The translations under genes and the position numbers were made by a program. A DNA stretch of 64,000 nucleotides from Nodosilinea sp. E11 (GTDB taxonomy: Bacteria > Cyanobacteriota > Cyanobacteriia > Phormidesmidales > Phormidesmidaceae). This document shows, in pieces, positions 54,788-64,000 of the stretch. Every line of letters begins with the position of its first letter. Positions within the stretch are counted from its first letter, which is position 1. The DNA is taken from NCBI RefSeq assembly GCF_032813545.1, contig NZ_CP136520.1, positions 1,730,001 to 1,794,000 of the forward strand. Direction: 5' to 3'. The notes beneath the pieces are model-generated. The model was not told where the DNA came from. It made no database searches and worked only from the letters and a program-made list of their open reading frames with translations.

Positions 54788-55552
54788 ATGAAAACTTTGG
54801 CCCGCATCGGCTGTCTAGCCTCACTTCTAGTTGGGGCGGCGGCATTGGTGGCCCCGCCCAGCTGGGCCGATGCCACCTATCAGCTTTCCCCCTCTACCCT
54901 CACCCTCGAACCCAGTGGCTCTCGCTCTACCGGTTCGTTTCAGGTCCGCAGCACAGGTAGCAAGCCCGTAGCGGTCGAAATTCGCGTTACCGAACGCCAG
55001 ATGGATTTGCAAGGCACCGAAACTCGCCCCGACGCGGAAGATGATTTTGTTATCTACCCGCCCCAAATTTTGCTGCAACCAGGCCAGGTGCAAACCGTGC
55101 GCGTTACCTGGCTAGGCGAGCCCAACCCCGAGCACGAGCTGCCCTACCGGCTAATTGCCGAGCAGCTCCCCATTGCCATCGACGAGCCCGAAGTTGCGGT
55201 CACAACCGCCGTGGTCAGAATCAACGCCCTCTATAACTTTGTGGCTTCCCTCTACATCACGCCCCGAGGGAGCAGCCCCAACATTGTGCTCGAAAGCGCC
55301 AGCCACCAAACCATCAACGGGCAAGACGCCCTGGTCTTGCAATTTAACAACCAGGGTACGGCTCATAAAGTGATGACTGGCTTGCACCTCACCCTCACCT
55401 CGCCAGGTGGGCAAACAATCACCCTCAGCCCCGAACAACTGCGAGGGGTAAGCGGTGAAAACATGCTGGCCCAACATCAGCGGCAGTTTACCCTGCCCTG
55501 GCCCGATGGTTTTCCCGTGGGGCCAGTGAGCGCCACGATTGATCTGCGATGA
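54788..55552 (+). CDS. Periplasmic fimbrial chaperone (PapD-like)
   Basis: The 254-residue protein has a signal peptide ending SWA-27. The first Ig-like domain holds YQLSPSTLTLEPSGSRSTGSFQVRS and IYPPQILLQPGQVQTVRVTWLG, where PPQ-LLQPGQ-Q-VRV is the family pattern. PYRLIAEQLPI precedes the second domain. Such chaperones complete pilin subunits by donor-strand complementation and deliver them to the usher. It lies between the pilins and the usher in one direction, 42 bp before the usher start. Confidence 0.88.
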   Translation: MKTLARIGCLASLLVGAAALVAPPSWADATYQLSPSTLTLEPSGSRSTGSFQVRSTGSKPVAVEIRVTERQMDLQGTETRPDAEDDFVIYPPQILLQPGQVQTVRVTWLGEPNPEHELPYRLIAEQLPIAIDEPEVAVTTAVVRINALYNFVASLYITPRGSSPNIVLESASHQTINGQDALVLQFNNQGTAHKVMTGLHLTLTSPGGQTITLSPEQLRGVSGENMLAQHQRQFTLPWPDGFPVGPVSATIDLR

Positions 55553-55594
55553 CCTGTCTGTGCGCTGGCTACAGCGTGCCCCCCTGGATGCCCT

Positions 55595-58393
55595 GTGTTA
55601 AAGCCCTACCTCCTTGCCACCACAACGCTCCTGCTTGTTAGCTCATTGCCGCCGCTACAGGCATCTGCCCTGACCACTACCGCCCTAACCTCACTCCCAA
55701 TCAACGCCGCCCCCCGCCCCGCCGTGGCTGAAGACGAGCCCCCCGTCACGGTATTAGCGCCAGTAGATGCAAGGCTAGAGTCTGCCGCACCAGATTTAGC
55801 GCTAGCTCTGGGCTTAGAGTCCGCAGTGCCTAGCCTAGGTTCTGTCGCCCCTGCGCCAGAGCCTCAACTCCTAGCCTTGGAGCCTAACTCAACCTCCCAG
55901 CCCGAGCCCTCAGCCCCCGAATCAGAGGCACCGACGGCTCAGCCCGCCGTTCCACCAACCACAGCCGACATTGCTCCCCCAGCGGGTGCGTCTACCGAAG
56001 CATCGGCTGAAACCGAGGCTGAACTATTCGAGCGCATATTTGGTCGTCCCCCGGCTCAGAACCAGTCAATTTCTGTGCCCTTTTTTATTAACGATCAATC
56101 CCAGGGGCAGGCCGTTGTCGTCATTGCCGAGGGCCGTGCTAGCCAGATACAAGCCAGCCCTATCCTCGACAAAACAGCCTCTATTTTGCAGCCAGACTTG
56201 CAAAGCCAATTGGCTGCAACCGTCGATAGTGAGGGCTACTTACCCTTAGATCAGCTGCAACAGTTGGGCATTGCGGTTGTTTTTGATCAAAGTCGGCTAG
56301 AGCTGTATTTACAAATTCCGGCGGCGCTGCGGCGTACCAATGTAGTGGGGGCCTATGGTCTGCCCGCTGAGGCCGCCAATGCCCTACCCGTTAGCCGTCT
56401 CAGCGGCTATCTCAACATTTTGGGTGGCGAAGATATTGTCTGGTCTGGCTCAAATGCTGGGCGACAGCCCCTGCGACTGTCTTTAGACGGGGCGATAAAT
56501 TTATCCGGCTGGGTGCTAGAGGGTCGGGCCGACCTGCTCGAAGGGGGGGCACCGGGGTTTAGGCGGGGCGATGTGCGGCTGGTGCACGACGACCCGGCCA
56601 ATGCCCTGCGCTATATGGCAGGAGATTTATCCATTCCGGTGAGCGGTGCGTTTCAGACGCTGGTGCCCTTAGGCGGCATCTCGGTGTCTCGCAACTACAG
56701 CTTGCAGCCCTACCGCGTCACCCGCCCCACCGGAGAATTCACCTTCTTTTTAGAGCGCCCTTCGCGAGTAGAAATTTACATCAACGGCGTGCGGGTGCGG
56801 CAGTTGCAGCTAGAGGCCGGGCCTCAAGATATTCGCAATTTGTCTCTCACCACAGGGGCCAACGACATTCAGCTGATCATTACCGATGATCTGGGGCAGG
56901 TGCAGCGCCTCGACTTTGCCACTGCCCTCGCCGGTAACTTGTTGGCCCCAGGCTTGCAGCAGTTTTCTTACAATTTGGGGTTCCCTAGCCGATCGCAGAG
57001 TGGGCAACGCCAGTACGATTGGGCCGAGCCTCAGCTGGCCCTTGCCCATCGCCTGGGCGTAAGCCCCACGGTGACGCTAGGGGCCTACGCCCAGCTTACG
57101 CCCTCCTATCAAATGGTAGAAACCGATGGAATCTGGGCATCAGAGATCGGCAACTGGGGTTGGGATATTGCGGCCAGCCACAGGGGCGACTTTGGCACCG
57201 GCCTGGCCATGCGATTGCAGTATGAGCTACCTCCCAGCCCCCAAGATGTGACCAATCGATCGCTGCGCCTTGCCGCCGAATACCGGAGCGATCGCTTTAC
57301 TACCCTGGGTTCGCTCAGCCCCAGCCCTGACTGGCTGACCCTGTCAGGCTCCTACAGCCAACGCATTTTTGACGGCACTAGCTTAAACTTGGGCGGCAGC
57401 TACCGCTTCGGGCGAGATGTGCCCGATAGCTACACCGCTAACTTGGGGTTGTCTCGCTCCTTCGGCAATGGTCTGAGCGGCAGCCTCAATATCAACCACA
57501 GCCGCAACCAGCAGGGGCAGGCCGAAACTCGGGCCTTTTTAGGCTTATCTTGGCTGATGGCTCAACAGCGCCAGTCGGTGTCGCTTAACACCACCGCTAG
57601 CAGTACTGACACCATGCGCAACCGCCTGTCGTGGAGCCGTCGCCCCGATCGCCGCCTGCAAAGCCCAGGGCTATCGCTAGATTTAACGCAACGAAATAGT
57701 GGCTACGATCTCTCGGGACAGATCTCCTACACCGACTACCGCTTCGATCTGGGTCTCACCCAGGATATCTCCTGGGGCAACGGGGCGGGGTCTGCTAACA
57801 GAAACACCACCCGCTTAACCTTTGGTACAGCTCTGGTGTTTGCCGATGGCCACGTTGGCTGGTCGCGCCCCGTTACCAATAGCTTTGTCATGGTAGTACC
57901 CCGCGATCGCTGGCGGGGGCAAATCATTGGTGTGAATCCTAGCCAAGATGGCTACCGGGCTGTAGCCGATCGCTTAGGCCCGGCGGTGCTGCCAGACTTG
58001 CAGCCCTACTACGTCTCGCGGGTACGGCTCGATGCCCCCGAGGCCCCGATAGGGTATGACCTAGGAACCGATGATTATGTCGTCATGCCCAGCTACCGCA
58101 GCGGCACCGTGATCATGGCTGGCACCGAAGCCTCGGCCTTTGTCCGTGGCGTCCTGGTCGATGAGGCCGGTGTTCCCCTGGGGTTGCAGGCCGGTGAGGT
58201 CGTTTCGTTGACAAACGCTGACTGGGCGGCCCAACCCCTATTTACTAACCGCATTGGCCGGTTTGCCCTGCTAGGGTTTACCCCAGGGCGCTATGAGATC
58301 AGGCTTCGCGATCGCGCCCCGCTGCAATTTGAAATTGCCCCCGACCAAGACGGTCTGATTGATTTAGGCACGTTGCAGATTGGTCTTCCGTAG
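55595..58393 (+). CDS. Outer-membrane pilus usher protein (FimD/PapC family)
   Basis: The 932-residue protein has a signal peptide (MLKPYLLATTTLLLVSS...ASA-25) and an unusual ~110-residue Pro/Ala/Glu-rich stretch. The usher follows: an N-terminal domain (YLPLDQLQQLGIAVVFDQSRLELYL), the barrel (GDLSIPVSGAFQTLVPLGGISVSRNY), the plug region (FTFFLERPSRVEIYINGVRVRQL), many barrel strands and a C-terminal domain (GVLVDEAGVPLGLQAGEV). It exports and assembles chaperone-bound pilins. The start is a GTG 42 bp after the chaperone stop. Ushers are rare in cyanobacteria. Confidence 0.9.
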   Translation: MLKPYLLATTTLLLVSSLPPLQASALTTTALTSLPINAAPRPAVAEDEPPVTVLAPVDARLESAAPDLALALGLESAVPSLGSVAPAPEPQLLALEPNSTSQPEPSAPESEAPTAQPAVPPTTADIAPPAGASTEASAETEAELFERIFGRPPAQNQSISVPFFINDQSQGQAVVVIAEGRASQIQASPILDKTASILQPDLQSQLAATVDSEGYLPLDQLQQLGIAVVFDQSRLELYLQIPAALRRTNVVGAYGLPAEAANALPVSRLSGYLNILGGEDIVWSGSNAGRQPLRLSLDGAINLSGWVLEGRADLLEGGAPGFRRGDVRLVHDDPANALRYMAGDLSIPVSGAFQTLVPLGGISVSRNYSLQPYRVTRPTGEFTFFLERPSRVEIYINGVRVRQLQLEAGPQDIRNLSLTTGANDIQLIITDDLGQVQRLDFATALAGNLLAPGLQQFSYNLGFPSRSQSGQRQYDWAEPQLALAHRLGVSPTVTLGAYAQLTPSYQMVETDGIWASEIGNWGWDIAASHRGDFGTGLAMRLQYELPPSPQDVTNRSLRLAAEYRSDRFTTLGSLSPSPDWLTLSGSYSQRIFDGTSLNLGGSYRFGRDVPDSYTANLGLSRSFGNGLSGSLNINHSRNQQGQAETRAFLGLSWLMAQQRQSVSLNTTASSTDTMRNRLSWSRRPDRRLQSPGLSLDLTQRNSGYDLSGQISYTDYRFDLGLTQDISWGNGAGSANRNTTRLTFGTALVFADGHVGWSRPVTNSFVMVVPRDRWRGQIIGVNPSQDGYRAVADRLGPAVLPDLQPYYVSRVRLDAPEAPIGYDLGTDDYVVMPSYRSGTVIMAGTEASAFVRGVLVDEAGVPLGLQAGEVVSLTNADWAAQPLFTNRIGRFALLGFTPGRYEIRLRDRAPLQFEIAPDQDGLIDLGTLQIGLP

Positions 58394-58406
58394 GCCCAAC
58401 AACGCT

Positions 58407-58441
58407 AAATGCCCCAAGGTCTTAAAGACCCTGAGGCATTT
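58407..58441 (+). terminator. Hairpin after the usher gene
   Basis: AAATGCC (58407-58413) pairs with GGCATTT (58435-58441) around an inner GGTCT/AGACC stem. The T-run is short, so it is a weak terminator or mRNA 3' stabiliser for the pilus operon. Confidence 0.55.
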
Positions 58442-58455
58442 CTGGCGATCGGCTG

Positions 58456-58555
58456 ATACCAAATCCTATCTGTCTATCCCCAGTGCAGCCGGGCGCATGC
58501 TATGCGCCCCTACGGGTTGGCCGATTAGCACTCGGGGTTATGTAACTCGGCCTGG
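58456..58555. repeat. Dispersed MITE-like repeat, copy 3
   Basis: It runs ATACCAAATCC, TATCCCCAGTGCAGCCGGGC, ATGCTATGCGCCCCTACGGG, then CTCGGGGTTATG. It is close to copy 2 (28213-28315) and more distantly related to copy 1 (26245-26376). It lies between the convergent usher and catalase genes. Confidence 0.65.
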
Positions 58556-58574
58556 GCATCGCTCAGCTTGCTCA

Positions 58575-59429
58575 CTACTGCTTAGGCGTCGAGTAGAGCT
58601 TAGGATTGGGCACCGGAGCCTCGCCCATAGGGCTTTGGCCTTCTGGATTTTCCAGATACTGAAACTCGCCCTTGCCATCGGGGGTGGGGCCTTTTGCCCA
58701 ACGACCCTCTTTACTGTCGGTGCCTTCCGACAGGTTCCAGAAGGTATAGGCGGCGTCTTGTTTCTCCAGCGACTGCGGGAAGCGGCTGGGCACCGGCAGG
58801 CTTTCTAACCCATCGGCCTTAAGCTCTTCGATCGCCGCCAACCACTGATTTTGGTGCATGGTATCGCGGGCAATCATGTAGCTCAGGGTGTCTTTGACGC
58901 CGGGGTCAGTAGACATTTCGTACAGTCGCACGGCCTGCAAACGGCCCTGCGCCTCAGCCTGCACGTTAGAGAAAAAGTCGGCCATCAGGTTGCCCGAAGC
59001 CACAATGTAGTTGCCGTTCCAGGGATAGCCCACGCTGTCGGCAGGTAGGGCACCGCCACCAGACATCACGGCATGTTTGGGGTTCATCGCGCCCATGATG
59101 ATATCTTCAGTTTTCATACCGCCCATTACCCCTTCCACAATGGGGTCTAGAGCGGCTTTTTCCTGAACATCCGGAGGAGCTTTATCCACCAGGTGAGCAA
59201 TCATATTGGCCAGCATCTCAATGTGGCCAATTTCTTCGGTGCCAATGTCGAGCATCATGTCTTTATATTTTGCCGGACCTCGACAATTCCAGCCCTGAAA
59301 TAGGTACTGCATCATCACAGACATTTCGCCAAACGGCCCACCAATCAGCTCTTGTAGCTGTTTAGCATAGACCGGATCGGGCTTTTCTGGCTTGGTGAAA
59401 TATTGCAGGCGTTTCTTATGGTAGAACAT
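58575..59429 (-). CDS. Manganese (non-haem) catalase
   Basis: The 284-residue protein is a ferritin-like four-helix protein with the dimanganese ligands in GEMSVMMQYLFQG (Glu35), IGTEEIGHIEML (Glu65/66, His69), VQAEAQGRLQAVRLYE and RDTMHQNQW. It breaks down hydrogen peroxide in the cytoplasm. The C-terminal ~70 residues (WNLSEGTDSKEGRWAKGPTPDGKG) are the extension typical of the KatN-type group. The gene is divergent from the aldo/keto reductase gene across a 257-bp gap. Confidence 0.95.
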   Translation of the reverse strand: MFYHKKRLQYFTKPEKPDPVYAKQLQELIGGPFGEMSVMMQYLFQGWNCRGPAKYKDMMLDIGTEEIGHIEMLANMIAHLVDKAPPDVQEKAALDPIVEGVMGGMKTEDIIMGAMNPKHAVMSGGGALPADSVGYPWNGNYIVASGNLMADFFSNVQAEAQGRLQAVRLYEMSTDPGVKDTLSYMIARDTMHQNQWLAAIEELKADGLESLPVPSRFPQSLEKQDAAYTFWNLSEGTDSKEGRWAKGPTPDGKGEFQYLENPEGQSPMGEAPVPNPKLYSTPKQ

Positions 59430-59580
59430 GAGATTTTTCAGTGTTTAGTGCAGAAAGAGCAGCAAGATATTTGCCTCTTCTAATTCCCATGGTTGTGGGA
59501 GAATTTTTATTTCCCATCTCTCAAAAGGGGCATCAAAACCTAGCATCAATCAATCTGTCACTCTAGCTATAGGGTCTTCT

Positions 59581-59617
59581 CCTGCTAAAGATCCATCCAC
59601 CCTCATGCTTTAGCAGG
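59581..59617. other. Hairpin in the catalase/aldo-keto reductase divergent gap
   Basis: CCTGCTAAAG (59581-59590) and CTTTAGCAGG (59608-59617) are exact complements separated by 17 bases. It may be an operator or a leader hairpin for the aldo/keto reductase gene. Confidence 0.45.
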
Positions 59618-59686
59618 GGGTCCAACCTTTACAACCAGCAATCCCTTGCTTACCGTGAGGGATAGCCCTTTGTCAGTTCAATTCCT

Positions 59687-60868
59687 ATGCAATATCGACG
59701 CTTTGGCCGCACTGAGCTTCAGATGCCCGTGTTCTCCTGCGGCGGTATGCGCTACCAGCACTCATGGAAAGACGTACCTCTGGCAGACGTTCCCCAAAAG
59801 AATCAGGAGAATTTAGAGGCCACCATTCGCCAAGCGCTAGCAGTGGGCATTAACCACATTGAAACGGCGCGAGGCTATGGCACCTCCGAAATTCAGCTAG
59901 GGCAGATTTTGCCGACGTTAGATCGCAGCCGCCTGATTGTGCAAACCAAGGTTTCCCCGACTGCCGACCCCACCGAGTTTCGCCAGCACCTCACCGAGTC
60001 GCTAGACAATCTCAAGCTTGAAACGGTAGACCTGCTGGGCATTCACGGCATCAACACCGCCGAACTGCTGGATTGGACCCTACGCCCCGGCGGCTGCATG
60101 GAAGTGGCACGGGAGTTTCAGCGCCAGGGGCGGGTGCGGTTTATTGGCTTTTCGACCCACGCGCCGACGGCAGTGATTCAGCAGGCGATCGCATCTGACC
60201 AGTTCGACTACGTCAACCTGCATTGGTACTACGTCAACCAAGACAACTGGGCTGCGATCGACACCGCCCAGCGCCACGATGTCGGCGTATTTATCATCAG
60301 CCCGTCGGATAAGGGAGGGCATCTGTACAGTCCTCCCGCCAAGCTGGTAGAGCTGTGCGATCCGCTCAGCCCAATGGTGTTTAACAATCTGTTTTGCCTC
60401 AGCCATCCCCAGGTGCATACCCTCAGCATTGGGGCAGCGCGACCCAGCGATTTTGACGAACACCTCAAGACCCTGCCGCTGCTCGATCAGGCCGATTGGC
60501 ACCTCAAGCCGGTACTCGATCGCCTGCACCGCCACGCTCAGAGCGTGCTGGGCGAAGACTGGCTACGCACCTGGCAACTGGGCCTGCCCAGCCCCGACGA
60601 CACCCCCGGCCACATCAACATCCCTGCCATTCTGCGGCTGCGAAATCTGCTGATCGCCTTTGATATGGAAGATTACGCCAAAGCCCGGTACAACATGCTG
60701 GGCAACGCCGGTCACTGGTTCCCCGGCGAAAAAGCCGAGAATCTGAGCCAGGTGGATTTATCTGAGTGCCTGCGCCGCAGCCCCCACGCTGACAAAATTC
60801 CGCAGTTGCTGGCCGAGGCCCACGAGGCGTTGGCGGGGCAGGCGTTGGCGCGATTGTCGAATGCTTAG
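59687..60868 (+). CDS. Aldo/keto reductase with a C-terminal extension
   Basis: The 393-residue protein opens MQYRRFGRTELQMPVFSCGGMRYQ and has a TIM-barrel NAD(P)H-reductase core. The tetrad residues appear as Glu59 (INHIETARGYG, where Asp is usual), Tyr64, Lys88 (VQTKVSP) and His120 (LLGIHGIN). The C-terminal ~110 residues form a helical extension (DMEDYAKARYNMLGNAGHWFPG). Cyanobacterial proteins of this class often lack the ferredoxin-like cysteines, as here. The substrate is unknown; an aldehyde or a quinone is possible. Confidence 0.87.
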   Translation: MQYRRFGRTELQMPVFSCGGMRYQHSWKDVPLADVPQKNQENLEATIRQALAVGINHIETARGYGTSEIQLGQILPTLDRSRLIVQTKVSPTADPTEFRQHLTESLDNLKLETVDLLGIHGINTAELLDWTLRPGGCMEVAREFQRQGRVRFIGFSTHAPTAVIQQAIASDQFDYVNLHWYYVNQDNWAAIDTAQRHDVGVFIISPSDKGGHLYSPPAKLVELCDPLSPMVFNNLFCLSHPQVHTLSIGAARPSDFDEHLKTLPLLDQADWHLKPVLDRLHRHAQSVLGEDWLRTWQLGLPSPDDTPGHINIPAILRLRNLLIAFDMEDYAKARYNMLGNAGHWFPGEKAENLSQVDLSECLRRSPHADKIPQLLAEAHEALAGQALARLSNA

Positions 60869-60904
60869 AGCATGGCTCTTCTCTGACGAGGGGGCCAGGA
60901 TCAT

Positions 60905-60970
60905 CCCCTCCAGGGAGGGGCAGGGGTGGGTCGGTTTAAATCAGTATTGGGTGGTGGGCAATGCCCACCC
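60905..60970. repeat. REP-type palindromes
   Basis: CCCCTCCAGGGAGGGG (60906-60921) is followed by GGTGGGCAATGCCCACC (60954-60970), the latter identical to copies at 31008 and 47827. They lie just left of the IS110-family element. Confidence 0.75.
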
Positions 60971-60980
60971 TTGTATCTTT

Positions 60981-62120
<1,140 letters not shown>

Positions 62121-62358
62121 GGAACAGCAAGACTCTGTCTGATGCAGGCAGGGCTCCTGGCTTGATTTCCGCTGCCATCCCGCCGAGGCTAATCGCATAG
62201 CAGGATGAGCTTGACAAAGAAGATAATCGCTACCGCGCAGGCGATCCCAGGGCTTCATCATCTATTGATGAGAAATTCCTGCAATTCCTAATCATTTGTG
62301 AGAAGTGATTTTAAGACTTTGTTACGATGTACACAAACGCACAGGAGAACCATCCACC

Positions 62359-63069
62359 ATGCCGCATACCTCTTCCAACAAAAATTCTGTCGTGATCTCC
62401 CCGTCAATTTTGTCGGCAGACTTCAGCCGCCTGGGCGAAGAGATCAAGGCTGCTGACGAGGCCGGTGCCGACTGGATTCACGTAGACGTGATGGATGGTC
62501 GCTTTGTGCCCAACATTACCATCGGCCCCCTGATTGTCGAGGCTATTCGCCCCGTCACCCAAAAGCCCCTCGACGTACACCTAATGATCGTCGAGCCGGA
62601 GAAGTACGTCGCCGATTTCGCTAAGGCTGGGGCCGACATCATCACCGTGCACTGCGAGCACAATGCCTCGCCCCACCTGCACCGCACCCTGGGCCAAATT
62701 AAAGAGCTGGGCAAAGAAGCTGGGGTCGTACTCAACCCCGGCACCCCGCTATCGCTGATTGAGAACGTGCTCGACCTCTGCGACCTGGTGCTGATTATGA
62801 GCGTCAACCCCGGCTTTGGCGGTCAGAGCTTTATTCCCACCATGGTCGATAAAATTCGCGCCCTGCGCACCATGTGCGACGAACGCGGTCTAGACCCCTG
62901 GATTGAGGTGGATGGTGGTCTCAAGGCGAACAATACCTGGCAAGTGCTAGAGGCTGGGGCCAATGCGATCGTGGCCGGTTCGGCGGTGTTTAACGCACCC
63001 GACTATGCCGCTGCGATCGAGGGCATTCGCCACAGCAAGCGCCCCGCCCCCGAGCTAGCCGCCGTGTAG
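62359..63069 (+). CDS. rpe: Ribulose-phosphate 3-epimerase
   Basis: The 236-residue enzyme starts at the ATG at 62359, after ACAGGAGAACC. It carries [39 protein letters not shown] and [10 protein letters not shown], with DGGLKANN supplying the second catalytic Asp and the phosphate loop. It interconverts ribulose-5- and xylulose-5-phosphate in the Calvin cycle and pentose phosphate pathway. An upstream frame from 62305 is rejected. A hairpin terminator lies between it and the convergent cyclase gene. Confidence 0.97.
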   Translation: MPHTSSNKNSVVISPSILSADFSRLGEEIKAADEAGADWIHVDVMDGRFVPNITIGPLIVEAIRPVTQKPLDVHLMIVEPEKYVADFAKAGADIITVHCEHNASPHLHRTLGQIKELGKEAGVVLNPGTPLSLIENVLDLCDLVLIMSVNPGFGGQSFIPTMVDKIRALRTMCDERGLDPWIEVDGGLKANNTWQVLEAGANAIVAGSAVFNAPDYAAAIEGIRHSKRPAPELAAV

Positions 63070-63118
63070 GGCAAGAAGGGTCGAAATTTAACCGCACTAT
63101 CTCTCTAGGAGATAGGCC

Positions 63119-63170
63119 CTAACCAGGGGTGAGTTAGCCAAGAAGCCTAACTTGCCCCTGGTTAGCTTTT
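63119..63170 (+). terminator. Intrinsic terminator after rpe
   Basis: CTAACCAGGGG (63119-63129) pairs with CCCCTGGTTAG (63155-63165), with an inner GTTAG/CTAAC pairing, and TTTT follows. The stop codon of the convergent gene lies within the right arm. Confidence 0.85.
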
Positions 63171-64000
63171 AGAGGTGCGGGGAAATTGATCGAGGTGGCG
63201 GCCTAGGTCTGCTTGCACCTGGTGGTATAGATCATCACTTTCACCTTTGAGGCTAATGACCCCATACACCTGCACCGCTTCGTGTTCGCGCCCCGCCAAA
63301 ACGTGGGTGCCTTGGTCAACGGCGACAATGTGGTCCTTGAGCAAGTCGTAGCAGGCCTGGGTAATCAAAATATCGGTGCCGATTAATTTGGTCAGCCCCT
63401 CAATGCGGCTGGCCACGTTTACAGTGTCGCCAATGGCCGTGTATTCTAGCCGCTGCACCGACCCCACGTTGCCCACCACCAGTTCGCCATAGCTGATGCC
63501 AATACCGTTGTATAAAGGCGGCAACGCCTGGGCTTGAAGGCTAAGGCGCAGGGTCGCGAGGGCCTGACGCATAGCCAAGGCTGCCGATACAGCATTGAGC
63601 GCATCCTGCTGCGGGCCTTGGGAAGTGGGGGCACCAAACTCGGCCATCACGGCGTCACCAATAAATTTGTCGATAGTGCCTCTATAGGCCAAAATGGCAT
63701 CGACCATGACATCGAGGTAGGTGTTGAGCAGACTGACGGTTTCGATCGCCCCCAGCTCGTACGAAATGCGGCTAAACCCGCGAATGTCTGAGAACAGCAC
63801 TGCCGCTGGCATTTTTTGCCCAACGGTGAGGCTGGTAAAGTCATCGGGCTGGTTGAGAATCTCCTGAGCCACTAGGGGGGCCACGTAGCGCTCTAGGGTG
63901 CGCCGCAGCCGCTGTTCTTCAAGGCGGTTGCTGACGGCTCCAGTGGCGATGTAGGTGACACCGCCCATGCCCAGACAGGCCACCGGAATGGCTACAGGTA
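63162..64000 (-). CDS. Adenylate/guanylate cyclase, probably CHASE2-type (partial)
   Basis: The frame is open to the window edge, so the N-terminal part is missing. The visible ~279 residues begin with the end of a membrane helix (AIPVACLGMGGVTYIAT), then RLRRTLERYVAPLVAQEIL and a class III cyclase domain: AAVLFSDIRGFSRISYELG (first metal Asp), DKFIGDAVMAEFGAP (second Asp), GIGISYGELVVGNVGSVQRLEYTAIGDTVNVASRIEGL. The helix just before the cyclase fits CHASE2-TM-cyclase proteins common in cyanobacteria, in which CHASE2 senses an external signal. It should make cAMP (or cGMP). Confidence 0.9.
   Translation of the reverse strand, partial: PVAIPVACLGMGGVTYIATGAVSNRLEEQRLRRTLERYVAPLVAQEILNQPDDFTSLTVGQKMPAAVLFSDIRGFSRISYELGAIETVSLLNTYLDVMVDAILAYRGTIDKFIGDAVMAEFGAPTSQGPQQDALNAVSAALAMRQALATLRLSLQAQALPPLYNGIGISYGELVVGNVGSVQRLEYTAIGDTVNVASRIEGLTKLIGTDILITQACYDLLKDHIVAVDQGTHVLAGREHEAVQVYGVISLKGESDDLYHQVQADLGRHLDQFPRTSKS

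Noticed and set aside
58380-58808. 142-residue open frame on the + strand
   Set aside because: It begins in the usher's last codons, runs through a dispersed repeat and then lies antisense to the manganese catalase gene; the translation has no family features.

Overview
The window is chromosomal DNA of a cyanobacterium. The octamer GCGATCGC (HIP1) and its core recur throughout. The gene set is cyanobacterial: a Psb32-like photosystem II repair protein, an omega-3 acyl-lipid desaturase with DesB-type histidine boxes, phosphoenolpyruvate carboxylase, an rpsL-rpsG-fusA-tuf-rpsJ string, and the trehalose genes treZ, treY and treH. Dispersed palindromes and heptanucleotide tandem repeats suggest a filamentous Leptolyngbya/Nodosilinea-type genome; that placement is inference. 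I saw no rRNA, tRNA or CRISPR array.

Layout. 0-3.4 kb: a secreted phosphodiester glycosidase-type protein, a mannose-6-phosphate isomerase-type cupin and an IscA/HesB-type Fe-S protein. 3.5-8.5 kb: the str ribosomal operon with an internal terminator-like hairpin before rpsJ. 8.7-15.9 kb: LON-domain protein, pheA, a polysaccharide deacetylase fused to a phosphodiester glycosidase domain, psb32, a small conserved protein, an AEC permease and a membrane methyltransferase-like protein. 16-26 kb: alpha-amylase, desB, a hexapeptide acetyltransferase and the minus-strand treZ-treY-treH run (glycogen or maltodextrin to trehalose to glucose). 26.4-31.7 kb: surE, a diacylglycerol-kinase-type lipid kinase, a long RluA-family pseudouridine synthase, small proteins and a GNAT acetyltransferase among repeats. 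31.7-36.4 kb: MBOAT O-acyltransferase translationally coupled to a large DUF1574-type protein, a likely polysaccharide O-acylation pair. 36.7-40.3 kb: a small membrane protein and ppc.

40.3-42.5 kb holds a three-gene minus-strand run. It starts with a single polypeptide joining a HEPN (HI0074/HepT-like) domain to an MNT nucleotidyltransferase, and continues with a coiled-coil protein and a protein with an internal duplication. 42.9-52.5 kb: barrel-like envelope protein, HerA/DUF87 ATPase carrying an in-frame tandem repeat, Ser/Thr kinase, alpha/beta hydrolase, rpiA, MscS channel and MFS transporter. 53.5-58.4 kb: a compact chaperone-usher pilus locus (two pilin-like proteins, PapD-like chaperone, outer-membrane usher), unusual in this phylum and preceded by an AT-richer, largely unexplained stretch. 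58.6-64 kb: manganese catalase, aldo/keto reductase, an IS110-family element, rpe and the 3' part of a probable CHASE2-adenylate cyclase gene.

The most interesting observations are the fused HEPN-MNT operon and the chaperone-usher locus with its inter-pilin palindrome. Next come the in-frame 15-bp repeat in the HerA-like gene, the perfect 16-bp inverted repeat in front of a small HTH gene, and a structured left end of the IS110 element that could encode a bridge RNA.
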